Source of the DNA: Galbula dea
Taxonomy: Eukaryota; Chordata; Aves; Piciformes; Galbulidae
Direction: 5' to 3'
Length of the DNA stretch: 64,000 nucleotides
Assembly: GCA_013399015.1 (NCBI GenBank)
Contig: VWZX01009988.1
Location: 62,001 to 126,000, forward strand
In this document: one piece after another, positions 1 to 10,812 of the stretch
Layout of the letters: every line of letters starts with the position of its first letter
Position numbering within the stretch: the stretch's first letter is position 1
The notes under the pieces: generated by a model
What the model was told of the DNA's origin: nothing
The model's input: only the letters and a program-made list of their open reading frames with translations
Database searches by the model: none
Made by a program: the position numbers and the translations under genes

Positions 1-1883
1 TTCATACATCAGAGCCCCAAAAAGTGCTTAATCAAAATAATGGAAAGTAGAAGGAGAGCAGAATGACTTGCAGGCAAAGGGAAAAGATAAATGGAGACAG
101 TGAAACATGGCAGAGGGAAGCAGGGAAGGGTCTTTGCAACATTTCCTCTTACAGAAATGTCTTCAGGTCACTTATCTTCATTGCTTGTCTCTGAAATCAC
201 TGCTTTGCCTTTTTTCCCCTCCTTAAATAAGGTGACAAACTGCACAGCACGTTGGCACTGAGAGAGCAGCATTGATTTAGCCAATAATATTAGCATATTT
301 TCAGCATCATTTTTCCACCTCATGCTTTATGCAGCCTATCAGCACATCCATTCCTTCTCTTCTGCTACCACCAAGCTTTCAGCTGAGGTGACTTCTGACT
401 GACCACCCACACACTCTCCTTGCCCAACCACATGCATGCAAAGCTCAAGTTGTTCCTCCTAATCTGCTGTTATCCATCTTACATTTCCCTGACACCAATC
501 TCCTCATTCACCTGCCTTTGGCAGGCTCTACCTGGAGTTTTTCTCATTCTTCTGAGGTCTTGAGTGACCCCAATAATTCTGTGTGATCTGCAGATCTTGC
601 ATTGTTCACTTTCAGCTCAAGATCACAGCTGCTGCCGCCCAGGATGGTGTCAGAGCCAGGAGTTCAATGCAAAATGGCATTCACCCAAAAGGTGAATTAT
701 GTCCTCCCAGAAAGCCAGCCTAGGGAGCTCCAAAGCAAAAGCATGTCTTTGAATAATAGAACAGTCACCCTTTCTTTTATCAATTATTTAGGGGTCTTTT
801 GGTTAATGCTTTACTCTTTTTTGCCCCCTGAATGTGGAGGAACATCAGCATATAAAGAGTTGCATTAACTCTACATTAATGGAGCTGCACAGCCCAAGCT
901 AGAGGTGACACTGTGCCAGGGAAGGGCAGAGTCAGCACATTCACAGGGCAATGTCCTTGCTATCATGTCCTTGAGCCACTTCCACTGCTGTCAGGGGCTC
1001 CTGTTCTCCTGTCAGTTCTCTGAAGCAGGTCACAAGCCTGGCAGGTTTCTGTGGAGCTTGTAAAGGCTCCCAAATTGTGCACCTTGCTTAAGCCTCTTGT
1101 GAGCACCAGGCAGCGTGCTGCTGAGTCCTGGCTCACACTCACGTGGTGTTTGCTCTCCTCACACACTAGTAAGCATCAAGACAATAATTCTGCTTTTTCA
1201 GGAGGAGCTTTGGGGGTTTGATGGTGTGGTGTGATGGTTTCCCAGCTGACCCACTGGGGACAGTGGCTTTAAAATGGAAAACCTTGCACAAGTGTCAGCA
1301 TGCTGGGAGCAAGAGAGGATGTGCCCAGAGCTGGCAGGGACAACAGAGTGAAAGCAGCTCTGCTTCCTGCACCTGAGGAGACACTGCTGCCAGGAACAAG
1401 GGAATTCAGATCAGCTGATGGGACAGTGTTGTCTTGCTTCCCACAAAATGAAACAAGGAGATCTTATATTACAGAAAACCTAGAGAGGGGAAAGAAAAAA
1501 ACACATGAACATTGCAGCCTTTGAACTGTGCAACCACACAGAGCTCTGGAGATGTTGGATTCCCCAGAGCTGAGACAGACTCAGCTGCCAGTCACAAAAC
1601 AACTGCTGGAGAGATTCTGGAAAGGGGCAGGTGAGACCCAAGAAAATTGTCTCCAGCTGCACAGGGCAGGTTCCAGGGCCATGTCAGCCCTGAGCATGGC
1701 ACAAGGGGAGAGGAATGATGGGATGGAGACAGGCTGACCAACACAACTGACTTGTTGATCCACCCTGAATGGAGCAGATCATGGTGTCTACCTGTGCTCA
1801 CTGAGTTCCCAGGACCTTCAGGGAGCAGAAGGAAAGCTGTGATGCCCTCTCAGCAGCTCCTGAAGCTTCAAATGCAGTAAATC
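1..1883. other. Intergenic, nothing recognised
   Basis: Short ORFs only, none with a recognisable domain and none longer than about 90 codons. No repeat family recognised. Confidence 0.5.
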
Positions 1884-1963
1884 ACAAGAAGAAACAACAA
1901 ATAACAACAAATAACCCCAAGAAAACAAAACCCAAACAAACAACAACAACACAAACCAAACCA
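1884..1963 (+). repeat. A-rich (AAC/AAAC)n tract
   Basis: About 80 bases are made almost only of A and C in AACAAC and AAACAAAC units. Such tracts recur at 23223, 24182 and 29695, and as the reverse complement at 3267. Confidence 0.85.
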
Positions 1964-3266
1964 GGGAGGAAGAGAGTCCAGGGGAGGATCAAGGACACAA
2001 CCATTTTTACCTTAAAGGAAAACACCTTGAAGAAATTGTACCTTGGCTTTTTCCTGCTCCTGCTGCCCTCTGTGTGAGGTTCCACAGGCATTTTGTGTCC
2101 CATATAACTAAAACTCATCACTGACTCTTTATTCCAAGCCATTGGCAGCTACCTGCAGCTAATGCAGCCATGCAGTGAGAGGTCTTGAGCAGCCAGGACT
2201 AGATAGAGACTCCTTTGGCTGCCCAAGGACAAGCAGCAGTAGCTAGCTTTGTGCAAGGGCTCCTGTGGGGCTGTTTCTGGGCAGGGTAAGGAGGAGATTC
2301 CTTTCCTAGCTATATTCTTTCCTTCTTTTTTCCCTATGTGCACACCCACTCCCTTTCCTGAGGTGTAGTTAAGGGATGGGAGAATGGGGATGGGAGTCAG
2401 GACAGAAACCTTTGGATTAACACAGAAACTGATCCCAGCTCCTGACCCAAGGAGCTTGTGAGCACTTGCTGAAGAAGTGGAGCTGGCAGCAGAGGGAGGT
2501 TTACTGTGCAAGTCACAACAGCAGACAAATTTCTGGGTGCAGAGCAAACTGGATCCAAGGCAGTTGTTAAAGAGCCCTTCTGCAAATGTCTGTGCACTGA
2601 CTGCACATCTGGGCCAGTTCCACCTACTGCTCACTCCCTGCATCCTGAAACCTCCTGCAGCTTCAGCTGGACACAGGCTTTCCTCCACGTGGAAGTGAGC
2701 TGTGAAGGACAGAGCTGTGAGCACAGTCCCTCCTGGAAGTGATGAAGAGTCCAGGATGAAAATCTGTGAGGTCCTTTGAACCTTATTGAGTGTTCTGAGA
2801 GTTCCTCTGCTCCTGACATAGGAGAGGTCCCTTCCTCATGTCCATCCTGCTGGTACCAATTCCTTGCATACATGTCTTTCCATCCAGAAGTCATCACTGA
2901 TTGCCTCTGCTGGTGTTAACCATTGGAGAGCTGCACCATGAGACTTGCTTTCCATTCCACATGTCCCAGGCTAGACAGATGGCATCTGCAGACAGCTCTT
3001 CTAGTGTTGCCTGTGCTGTGGCTCTAGGAAAAAAGCTTTGGGCTCTGTCTCCAAGGATTTATTAACTTACCTTTAGACAGCTAATGAATCACTGGAACAG
3101 GTTAAAGCTTCTCTCCACACTATGGTTTTGGTGGGACAAGTGATCTGCAGATACTCTGAACACAGGGATGAATTTTCCTGTGGATGTGATGGGATCTAAA
3201 GCAGGTGACCAAAAGCAAGGAAAAATGTGGGTGGGGAGAGAGAGAAAGCTCCTAATTCCTGCCTGG
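1964..3266. other. Intergenic, nothing recognised
   Basis: A 191-codon open frame (minus, 2724-2149) has no recognisable domain and overlaps open frames on the other strand, so it is not called. Confidence 0.4.
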
Positions 3267-3310
3267 CTTTTTTTTGTTTGTGGCTTTGTTTTGTTGTTTG
3301 GGGTTTTTTG
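3267..3310 (-). repeat. T/G-rich (GTTT)n tract
   Basis: An imperfect TTTG/GTTT run; on the minus strand it is the same AAAC class as the A-rich tracts elsewhere in the window. Confidence 0.75.
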
Positions 3311-3944
3311 CCTTACACTTTGAGGGCATAAAAGGAGCCAGGACTTGTGTTAGTGCAAAATGATTTAATGGGAGCTGTATTCAGCCTCCCTGAGTTACTT
3401 AAGCAAAGACCAGAGCCTAATGACCAAGTGTGACTTTTGCTTGCAACCAAACCTGGCCCTCCTTGGTACATTCCTCTTTAACCTGAAGCTTTCCCTCAGA
3501 GGATTCAGAAACCTTCTCTCCACATTAGATGCCTCTCTGCATGGCAGCAGGTCTCTATTCTGCAATTCTTTCTCCACTCCATAAGATGCAGTATCCAGAC
3601 ACTTCTTCAATCTGCTCTACCTCCCAGGTTGTGGGGCTGTGCCTTACCCCTTTGCTAGCAGGAGTCTCAGCCACATTCCTTCTCCAGATCCAATTGCTGC
3701 TCCCCCCTCCCCGTGTATCTGCAGGACCCAGCTTCTGAACCATCTTCTGCATTGCCTCCAGCAGTCTCCTTAAAGGATCATCACCCTGAGTGACCTGAGC
3801 ATCCATCCTCAGACAGTACTTTTAAGCCATAATTCATTACCTGCACAATTATTCATACCTGACCTTTGTTTGCATGGCTTATTTACACTTGGGAGGTTTA
3901 CTAAGGGAGCCACAGTTTTAAAATCCAGGAGTGTTTGACACTAC

Positions 3945-4487
3945 CCTCTCTCCTCTCCTCTCCTCNNNNNNNNNNNNNNNNNNNNNNNNNNNNNNNNNNN
4001 NNNNNNNNNNNNNNNNNNNNNNNNNNNNNNNNNNNNNNNNNNNNNNNNNNNNNNNNNNNNNNNNNNNNNNNNNNNNNNNNNNNNNNNNNNNNNNNNNNNN
4101 NNNNNNNNNNNNNNNNNNNNNNNNNNNNNNNNNNNNNNNNNNNNNNNNNNNNNNNNNNNNNNNNNNNNNNNNNNNNNNNNNNNNNNNNNNNNNNNNNNNN
4201 NNNNNNNNNNNNNNNNNNNNNNNNNNNNNNNNNNNNNNNNNNNNNNNNNNNNNNNNNNNNNNNNNNNNNNNNNNNNNNNNNNNNNNNNNNNNNNNNNNNN
4301 NNNNNNNNNNNNNNNNNNNNNNNNNNNNNNNNNNNNNNNNNNNNNNNNNNNNNNNNNNNNNNNNNNNNNNNNNNNNNNNNNNNNNNNNNNNNNNNNNNNN
4401 NNNNNNNNNNNNNNNNNNNNNNNNNNNNNNNNNNNNNNNNNNNNNNNNNNNNNNNNNNNNNNNNTCTCCTCTCCTCTCCTCTCCTCT
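3945..4487. repeat. (TCTCC)n pentanucleotide microsatellite with assembly gap
   Basis: TCTCC units run into the gap on the left (3945-3965) and out of it on the right (4465-4487). The N run is 3966-4464, 499 bases. The same unit on both sides indicates that the missing bases are mainly this microsatellite; its true length is unknown. Confidence 0.9.
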
Positions 4488-5848
4488 TCCCCCAATGACT
4501 CCTGTGCCAGGACTCCCCTTGCCTCCTGGGGTGGGCAGAAGCTCACTGCCCTGGCTCTCTCAGAGGCAATTGTGATTTCACCCTCACCTCTAAAAGTGCT
4601 TCCACAGAAATGGAAGAGGTCTCAGCCCATGAGTGAAGGATTCCATTACTCCACTTCCCTACTTTTTCTGTAGTTCAGACCACTGCATAAACTACAGAAA
4701 GAATCAAAATACCTGAAACCAGTTGAAATAGCTGGAATTTTTACCCCTTCCTTTTGCCTGACTCAAACACCTTCTTCACTCCAAAGTCTCTATTTTAGCT
4801 TTTGGATTTTTTAAACTTCCAACAAATCAATAAAGAGGAAAATAATTATTTACCAAGCTTTTAAGGTTTTTTGAAAGAAGATTTCTTTCCTCCCCAGGAA
4901 AGGCAACAGCCTTTGTTCTGGGGCAGTTCAAGAGTCTCCACTCTCAGGACTGTTGCCAAGTTTTCATCTTAGATGTTTTGCTTTCTGCATTTCTTTCCTT
5001 TTTTTAATCTCCAGTGCCTGACCTTTCCTCCAAGCCACCTTCTGCTCTCTTTAATCTGTAACCAGCCCTTCAGGAGGCTGCTTGGGTTGGGTTTTTATGT
5101 GAGAGCAATCCATGTTCTCTACAGGGCAGGCTGTGCTCCTCTGTTCTCCCCGACAAGGTAAAACTAACTCCCAGTCCTGCAGCCCAAATGCCAAGGTGTT
5201 TGGACCTTGCTCAGTTCAGCCCTGGGGAAGCTGAAGCTCACTTTGTGCTGTGCAGACACTCACCTCTTGAACACTCAGGGGTATTTCAGCTGTTGTTTAA
5301 ACCACCTGCATCCTAGATTTGATGTCTCTGTGTCCAGAAATGGTGGCTGATGCCTTGTGCTCCATGCCTGCACTTTCTACATGGATTTTACTCTAGGTTT
5401 GACTGACTAAGGGTCACTAGGAAAATTAAGCTTGGAATCAGTAGACCAAAATCTCTGTTGGGGTCCCTCTGTCCAGGACCTGCAGCCCTTCCACACACAG
5501 AAGAGGTTGGAGACCATTAACTGGGAAGCAGAAGTTGCCCTCAGGAGCAGAAATCCCTGCACTGCACCAGGCACCATTGTCACAGACTTGTTGGAGGAGC
5601 AGAGCTAGGGACTGAAACTAGGACTAAGACCAAGACTGAGACTGAGATCTTCTCATGTTGCCATACCAGCCAAAAGGGAATGACACAGAGTGGACAATTG
5701 GCTGTCTCCTCTCCAGCAAGCAGATGCTGAGAGGACAACAGATATTTGCTTTTATCTAAAGAGCATGCAAAGTTTGAAGCTCCCTCTGAAGTTGAGGCTT
5801 CTCAGGTGCAGTGTCAGGCTCTTTTCAAACCAGCTGAAGTACAGAAGC
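4488..5848. other. Intergenic, with a degenerate GACTRA repeat
   Basis: Nothing coding is recognised. A short imperfect tandem run of 6-mers of the type GACTGA/GACTAA lies at 5611-5646. Confidence 0.5.
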
Positions 5849-5978
5849 TTTTCTGCCTCCTGGCTCCATGAGATCTCTCCCCCCTCATTTTGTTGGGATG
5901 GACATCNATTTTCTGCCTCCTGGCTCCATGATGTATGAGGTGAGATCTCTCCCCCCTCATTTTGTTGGGATGGACATC
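5849..5978. repeat. Direct duplication flanking a single N
   Basis: 5849-5906 (58 bases) and 5909-5978 (70 bases) are identical except for a 12-base insertion in the second copy after CTCCATGA. They are separated by one N at 5907. This is either an unmerged contig-end overlap or a real tandem duplication with a length difference. Confidence 0.95.
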
Positions 5979-6034
5979 TCTGCACCCAGCAACAGAATGC
6001 ACTCAGAAAGGATGAAGCAGTGGCAGGGACAGCT

Positions 6035-6243
6035 TCAGGATGCACATGGAGAGCTTCAGATTAGATATTAGGAAGAATTTCTTCACCCAGAGTGTTACCA
6101 AGCACTGGCCCAGGCTGCCCAAGGAGGAGGTGGAATCACCATCCCTGGAAGTATTCAAAGAAGATGGAGATGTGCTGCTTGTGGACATGGTTTAGTGGTG
6201 ATCTCAGAGGTCTTTTCCAACCATAACAATTCTATGACTCTCT
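6035..6243 (+). mobile_element. CR1 LINE 3' fragment
   Basis: It has the conserved TTAGATATTAGGAAGAATTT, the 'CTTCACCCAGAG' and 'CCAGGCTGCCC' blocks and the 3' end TTTTCCAACC…ATTCTATGA of CR1. It is 5'-truncated, as is usual for this family. Confidence 0.9.
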
Positions 6244-8030
6244 GACCCTAACTTACTTCTGATTTTGCTGATGACAGCACTGGTGTCCAGGTTTGGGAAG
6301 GCTGAAAACTTTAAGGCAAACACAGTGTTGGTATGATTATGAGTCTTCATCCTTTGTGAGACAACGCCACTCCTTATGAGCTAGTGGCACCAAGCTGTGC
6401 AGTGGCACAATGAGAAAGAGCTGTTGCCACAAAAGTTAGAGGAAATGCAGACTTGCCTCTTTGGTAAAGACCTACCCTGGAGCTGAAGGGTGCTAAGTAT
6501 GGACAAAAGTCAAGAAAACAACCTAAATGATTCATGAAGGAAGATAAGAGTTCCTCATCTTACCTTCTGAGTCTCCTCTGCACAGGGGCACAAGTCTGAC
6601 ACAGGCTGTGCTAGGACTAGGGTGAGTGGGAAGGGCAGAAGAGTTAAGCAGCATGGTGTGGACAAGTGGCTAGAGTAAGAGATTGTGCACACAGCAATGA
6701 AGGAAAATAACCTGGATCCAGCTTCTAGTAATTGAGGAGGTTTTTGGACTGAAGGAAGAGAAAGAGAGCAGGAGAATTGAAAGGGAGCAAATAAAACAAA
6801 AGAGGACTTGGGATGTCCCTCAGTAAAGACCCAGTCCAATGTCTAGAAGGTTCAGGGCATGACTGGTAAGCTTTGGAAGGGGTCTAACATCATTTGACAA
6901 GCAGCAGTGGGGCAGAAGAGGAGAGGTGAGTCCTGTGAAGAGCAAATGGATCTTGAACAGAAGCAGCCACCAAGGGGGTGCTGCTGGGAGCTGTCTCCTG
7001 GGGTTCCCCTGCAGCTACCCCTGGGGTAACTCTCTGTGTTCCTCTTGTCCTAACAGTTCTCTTCAGACAGCCAGGTGAGTCACTCCAGCATATTTAGATC
7101 CTTACATAACCAAAGCCAAAAGGCAAGGTGTTACAGCATTGCTGCCAACACAAATGCCCAAGGACCAACTCTGCACTCAAGAAAATGAGTAAGCAGCCTC
7201 CCCAGAACAGACTGGGAGCATCTCTCAGATGTTACCAGGATGGTGTTTTGCAAGAGGAATGAGCTGGCAGCTCATCTGCTGGCAGCTGGCTTACCAATTA
7301 CAGTACTGGTGGGACAAGGTTGAAAGAAAACACAGCAGGAATATTTCTGTGTTCCCAGGGCAAACCCTGCCCCATGGAGTTATGCATAGCTCAATGCACA
7401 GCCCACTGGTGCACTTTTCAGCATCATCTGTTCAACTGACACCAGAGGACATTTGTAGACCTTAAAGATCCAGGTGATAATCACTGCAGACCACTTAGAG
7501 TCAGGAACCACAGACAGACTGGCAACTACATCTCAGCACTAGGTAGAGAAAAGGAAACTTCTGCTCCAGTCACTCAACCATGTTGCCTCCTGTGTTGCTG
7601 GGGTCCCTCAAGCCTTGTGCCACAGACTAAGGCAGTGTTTTATCATGTTCTCCAAACTCTAAATCAGCAGTTGCCTCCCACCTGCCCCCTTCCACCAGGG
7701 AAACTCCCCCTATTAAAGGCTGAGTCCCCAGGAGAAGGAATGACACCATTGCCTTGCAGATACATACCACACCCAGCACTTACTTCTAACTAGGCTGGTA
7801 ACCACTTCAAAGCAGAACTGCCCTGAGTAATGCTAATTCCTGAGAGGGTTAAAGCAACGTTTCCTAAATAGAACACCTAGCAAACCCAAAGGCTCCAGCT
7901 TGGTAGATATCTTTGTTGAGCATGTCTGACCCCCAAAAAAGACTAGGAAGGTCAAGGGCCAGGTCTTGATGTTTTTCTGACAGCAGGATACTGCTTGGGT
8001 GAGAGATGGTCCCAGAAACTGATGTGGAAA
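6244..8030. other. Intergenic, nothing recognised
   Basis: Single-copy-looking sequence with no open frame above about 95 codons and no recognised domain. Confidence 0.5.
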
Positions 8031-8480
8031 CATAGAAGTCAGAAAGGTTAGAGTTGGAAGGGACCTTTAGAGGTCACTAGTCCAAGCCCCCTGCTGTGAG
8101 TAGGGACACCTGAAACTAGAGCAGGTTCCTCAGAGATCCAAGGTCCAACCTGACCTGGGATGGTTCCAGGGCTGGGGCATACAGCTCTTCTCTGGGCAAC
8201 CTATTCAGTGCCTCACTGTTATTATTATTATTGTTCAAGAGCTTCACCAGCATTTCACCTCATTGTGAAAAATGTCCTCCTGCTATCCAGTCTAAATCCC
8301 CCTCCTTTAGCTTCAACCCATCACCCCTTGGCCTGTCCCAGCAGCTCCTGCTAAAAAGTCTGTCCCCATCTTTCTTACAGGTCCTTGAAGCACTGCAAGG
8401 CTGCAGTCAGGTCTCCCTGGAGCCTTCTCTTCTCCAGGCTGAACAACACCAACTCTCTCAGCCTTTCAAAGACTGTCTCC
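8031..8480 (-). mobile_element. CR1 LINE 3' fragment, with (TTA)n insertion
   Basis: In reverse orientation it runs from ATAGAAGTCAG…GGAAGGGACCTTTAGAGGTC through AGTCCAAGCCCCCTGC to the TTCTCTTCTCCAGGCTGAACA block. A short (TTA)5 run at 8218-8232 replaces part of the normal CR1 sequence. Confidence 0.9.
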
Positions 8481-9592
8481 TTATGTTTCAGAATAAGTGA
8501 AGGACAACTGTGAACCTGCCACTTCTATCTGAGAAAAGTTTTCTCACCCCAGTAATGCTGATAATGTGAGACCCTGTGCATGTAAGAAGGTGCTGGGGGA
8601 TCTCTGTCCCACCTTCATACCAAATCCTGTCTCAGCTGGGATGCTTTAGAGGGGGGAAACCAGAATACAAAACCCACAAGCAAAAGTCAAGTTACAGATC
8701 AGCCCTGAAGCATGAGATTAGATCAAAACCTCTGTTTTACCAGAGACAAAGCAAGAAAAGCCATTTCCTCCAGGAGGGTTTGCATATCTCCACCCTGTCT
8801 TAAAACACATAAACCAAAGACAAGAATGCCAGTATGTTTTGTCAACATGAGTGAAAAGCTGTTCTTGTAAAACATCTCCTTGTGTTCAAGGACCTGCTCA
8901 TGGCACCAGGTCAACTCTTCAGCTCTTGGATTATCAAAGGGAAAACTCATTTTCCCAAAGCTAGGCTTGTTTCCTTCCTCCAGACAAACCTTGTCACTCC
9001 AAGTGGGTCTGCTCCAAAGTTCCAGAGGTACTTTTTGGTTTGGATAACCTCATACCACTTTGCTGTCCTCAGGCAGTGGCCTCAGCACTCTGTGGACTGC
9101 TCCTCAAATCTCAGGCTTCAGCAAGTTTCAGGTAGTTACCTACTTAAACTATCATCAGAGTGACCTCTTTAGATCTCTTCTCTTCTCCACGTGGATCACA
9201 CAGAAACCTGGCTTTTTGCTCTTAACTCCACAACTGACACCTTTCCATCCTGCCCCTGGGAAAGGACTAAAGCTCAGTGTGCCACAACCCTCTGGACTGG
9301 GAATGCATTTATTATGTCCTTGCAATGTCCCTCCACCACCCACCCCTTGCTTTCCAAAGCAGATCTGGTATTCTTGGTGTAAGAACATGATTTCAGAGGA
9401 GACCAAGAACAGAACTGTGGATCATCAGGAAAGTTTTCCCTGTCCTGCAAGCAGATGTCTCTGGTTAGCTGCTTCCTGCAGGAGTTAGTCCATCTTAACC
9501 CATTTCTTGGGCTGGCAGAATCACAGGAGGCTCTGTAGAGAGAAGGGTTGAAGCCCAGAGCATCTCAGGCTTTGGTGTCTTCTCCCAAGTAA
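8481..9592. other. Intergenic, nothing recognised
   Basis: A 142-codon frame (plus, 9060-9488) starts mid-sequence and has no recognisable domain. It is not called. Confidence 0.4.
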
Positions 9593-9861
9593 GTAGTGAA
9601 AGGATAAGAGGAAATGGCTTCAAGCTGAACCAGAGAGGGTTCAGACTGGGTAACAGATGAGTTTCTGCACCCAGAGGGTTAGCAAACACAGGAACTGGCT
9701 TCCAAGGGCAGTGGTGGAATCACCACCCCAGGAAGCATTCAGAGAACGTGTAGGTCTGGTGCCTGGAGCTATGGTTTAGTGGGGAGCATGGCAGTGTGGG
9801 GTCAACAGTTGGACTCCATGCTCTCAGAGCTCTTTTCCAACCATGATGATTCTATAAGTCA
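9593..9861 (+). mobile_element. CR1 LINE 3' fragment
   Basis: It reads AAGAGGAAATGGCTTCAAGCTG, then the 'AGGGTTCAGACTGGGTAACAG' block, then TTTTCCAACCATGATGATTCTAT at the 3' end. It is more diverged than the other plus-strand copies. Confidence 0.88.
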
Positions 9862-10659
9862 TGTAAGCACTGCTACTTCTGAACCACTTGCTCCTTATTT
9901 GCTACTGAGTTGTGGGACAGTCCAATGGTGATGTTCTGATCTATTACAGTTTTCAAAGAGTTTCAAACTCTCATTGTCTTCTCTTTTCCCTTCTTCCACT
10001 ATCACCATCATGCACATACTGCCATGGCCAAGAAAAGAAAAAACTATCTTTGTCTGCACTTGAAGTTGCCTTAAAATGCTTCAGTGACCTTTCCTCTAAG
10101 CCATGGTGGGCACAGAGCAGTGCAAGCAGTGGACAGGACAGAAGAAATGCACTTGTCTTGGCACTAGGATAATCCATAGGTCAAGAGTCAATGTTTTCTA
10201 TGTGTTTCTGAGTGTGGGTAAGTTAGAGTGACAGGAGCAGACTCAGAGCAGTTACATCTCCAAATGCCACTTAAAAAGCAGCTCCTTAGAAAAATCCCCA
10301 TGGTTTTTATGTTACTGCTGAGTAAGTCAAGCTACAAAGAGTGTTTGAGGGAACAGTCACTGCTGGGTCCTTCCCTGGTGATGGCACAGGTTTGAAGTCA
10401 ATGAAAGAAAGATTCATGGAACACTTTTGAAACTTTTCAAGTGAAATTCAAATGTTTTCTCATCTGTGGAGGAGGACTGTCCCAGCCTGCTCTGCATGCT
10501 GCCTGACATCAGCCTGGATGTCAGCACCCAGGACTCAAAGGTGTCAGAGTTCTGCTTTCCACCGTGACCAGTTCATTGCTTCTTGCAAATGATGTTCAAA
10601 CTAAGACCTTCTGCAGTAAATGCAGAAGCCAAGAAGCCAAAGCTTATTTTGCTGAGTTA
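9862..10659. other. Intergenic, nothing recognised
   Basis: No repeat family or coding domain recognised. Confidence 0.5.
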
Positions 10660-10812
10660 AGGAATCATTGAATGTTCTGAGCTGGAGGGGACCCACAAGG
10701 ATCATCAAGTCCAGCTCCTGTCTATGCACAGGGCAACTCCAAAAGTCACCCCATGTGTCTAGGAGCACTGTCCAGGTGCTTCCTGACTTCTGTCAGGCCT
10801 CTTGTGCTGCTG
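10660..10812 (-). mobile_element. Short CR1 3' fragment
   Basis: GAGCTGGAGGGGACCCACAA, AGGATCATCAAGTCCAGCTC and the CTGTCTATGCACAGGGCAAC block mark the same CR1 subfamily as the fragment at 29601 and the outer copy at 16478. Confidence 0.88.

Noticed and set aside
2149..2724. 191-codon open frame on the minus strand
   Set aside because: Low-complexity mix of residues with no known motif; overlapping open frames on both strands suggest chance.
3395..3806. Two adjacent minus-strand frames resembling a protein remnant
   Set aside because: The polar, Lys/Arg-rich translation hinted at a retroelement remnant, but no diagnostic motif, LTR or target-site duplication was visible.
3931..4575. Long frames of about 190-215 codons across the N gap
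   Set aside because: They consist almost wholly of unknown bases and microsatellite sequence.
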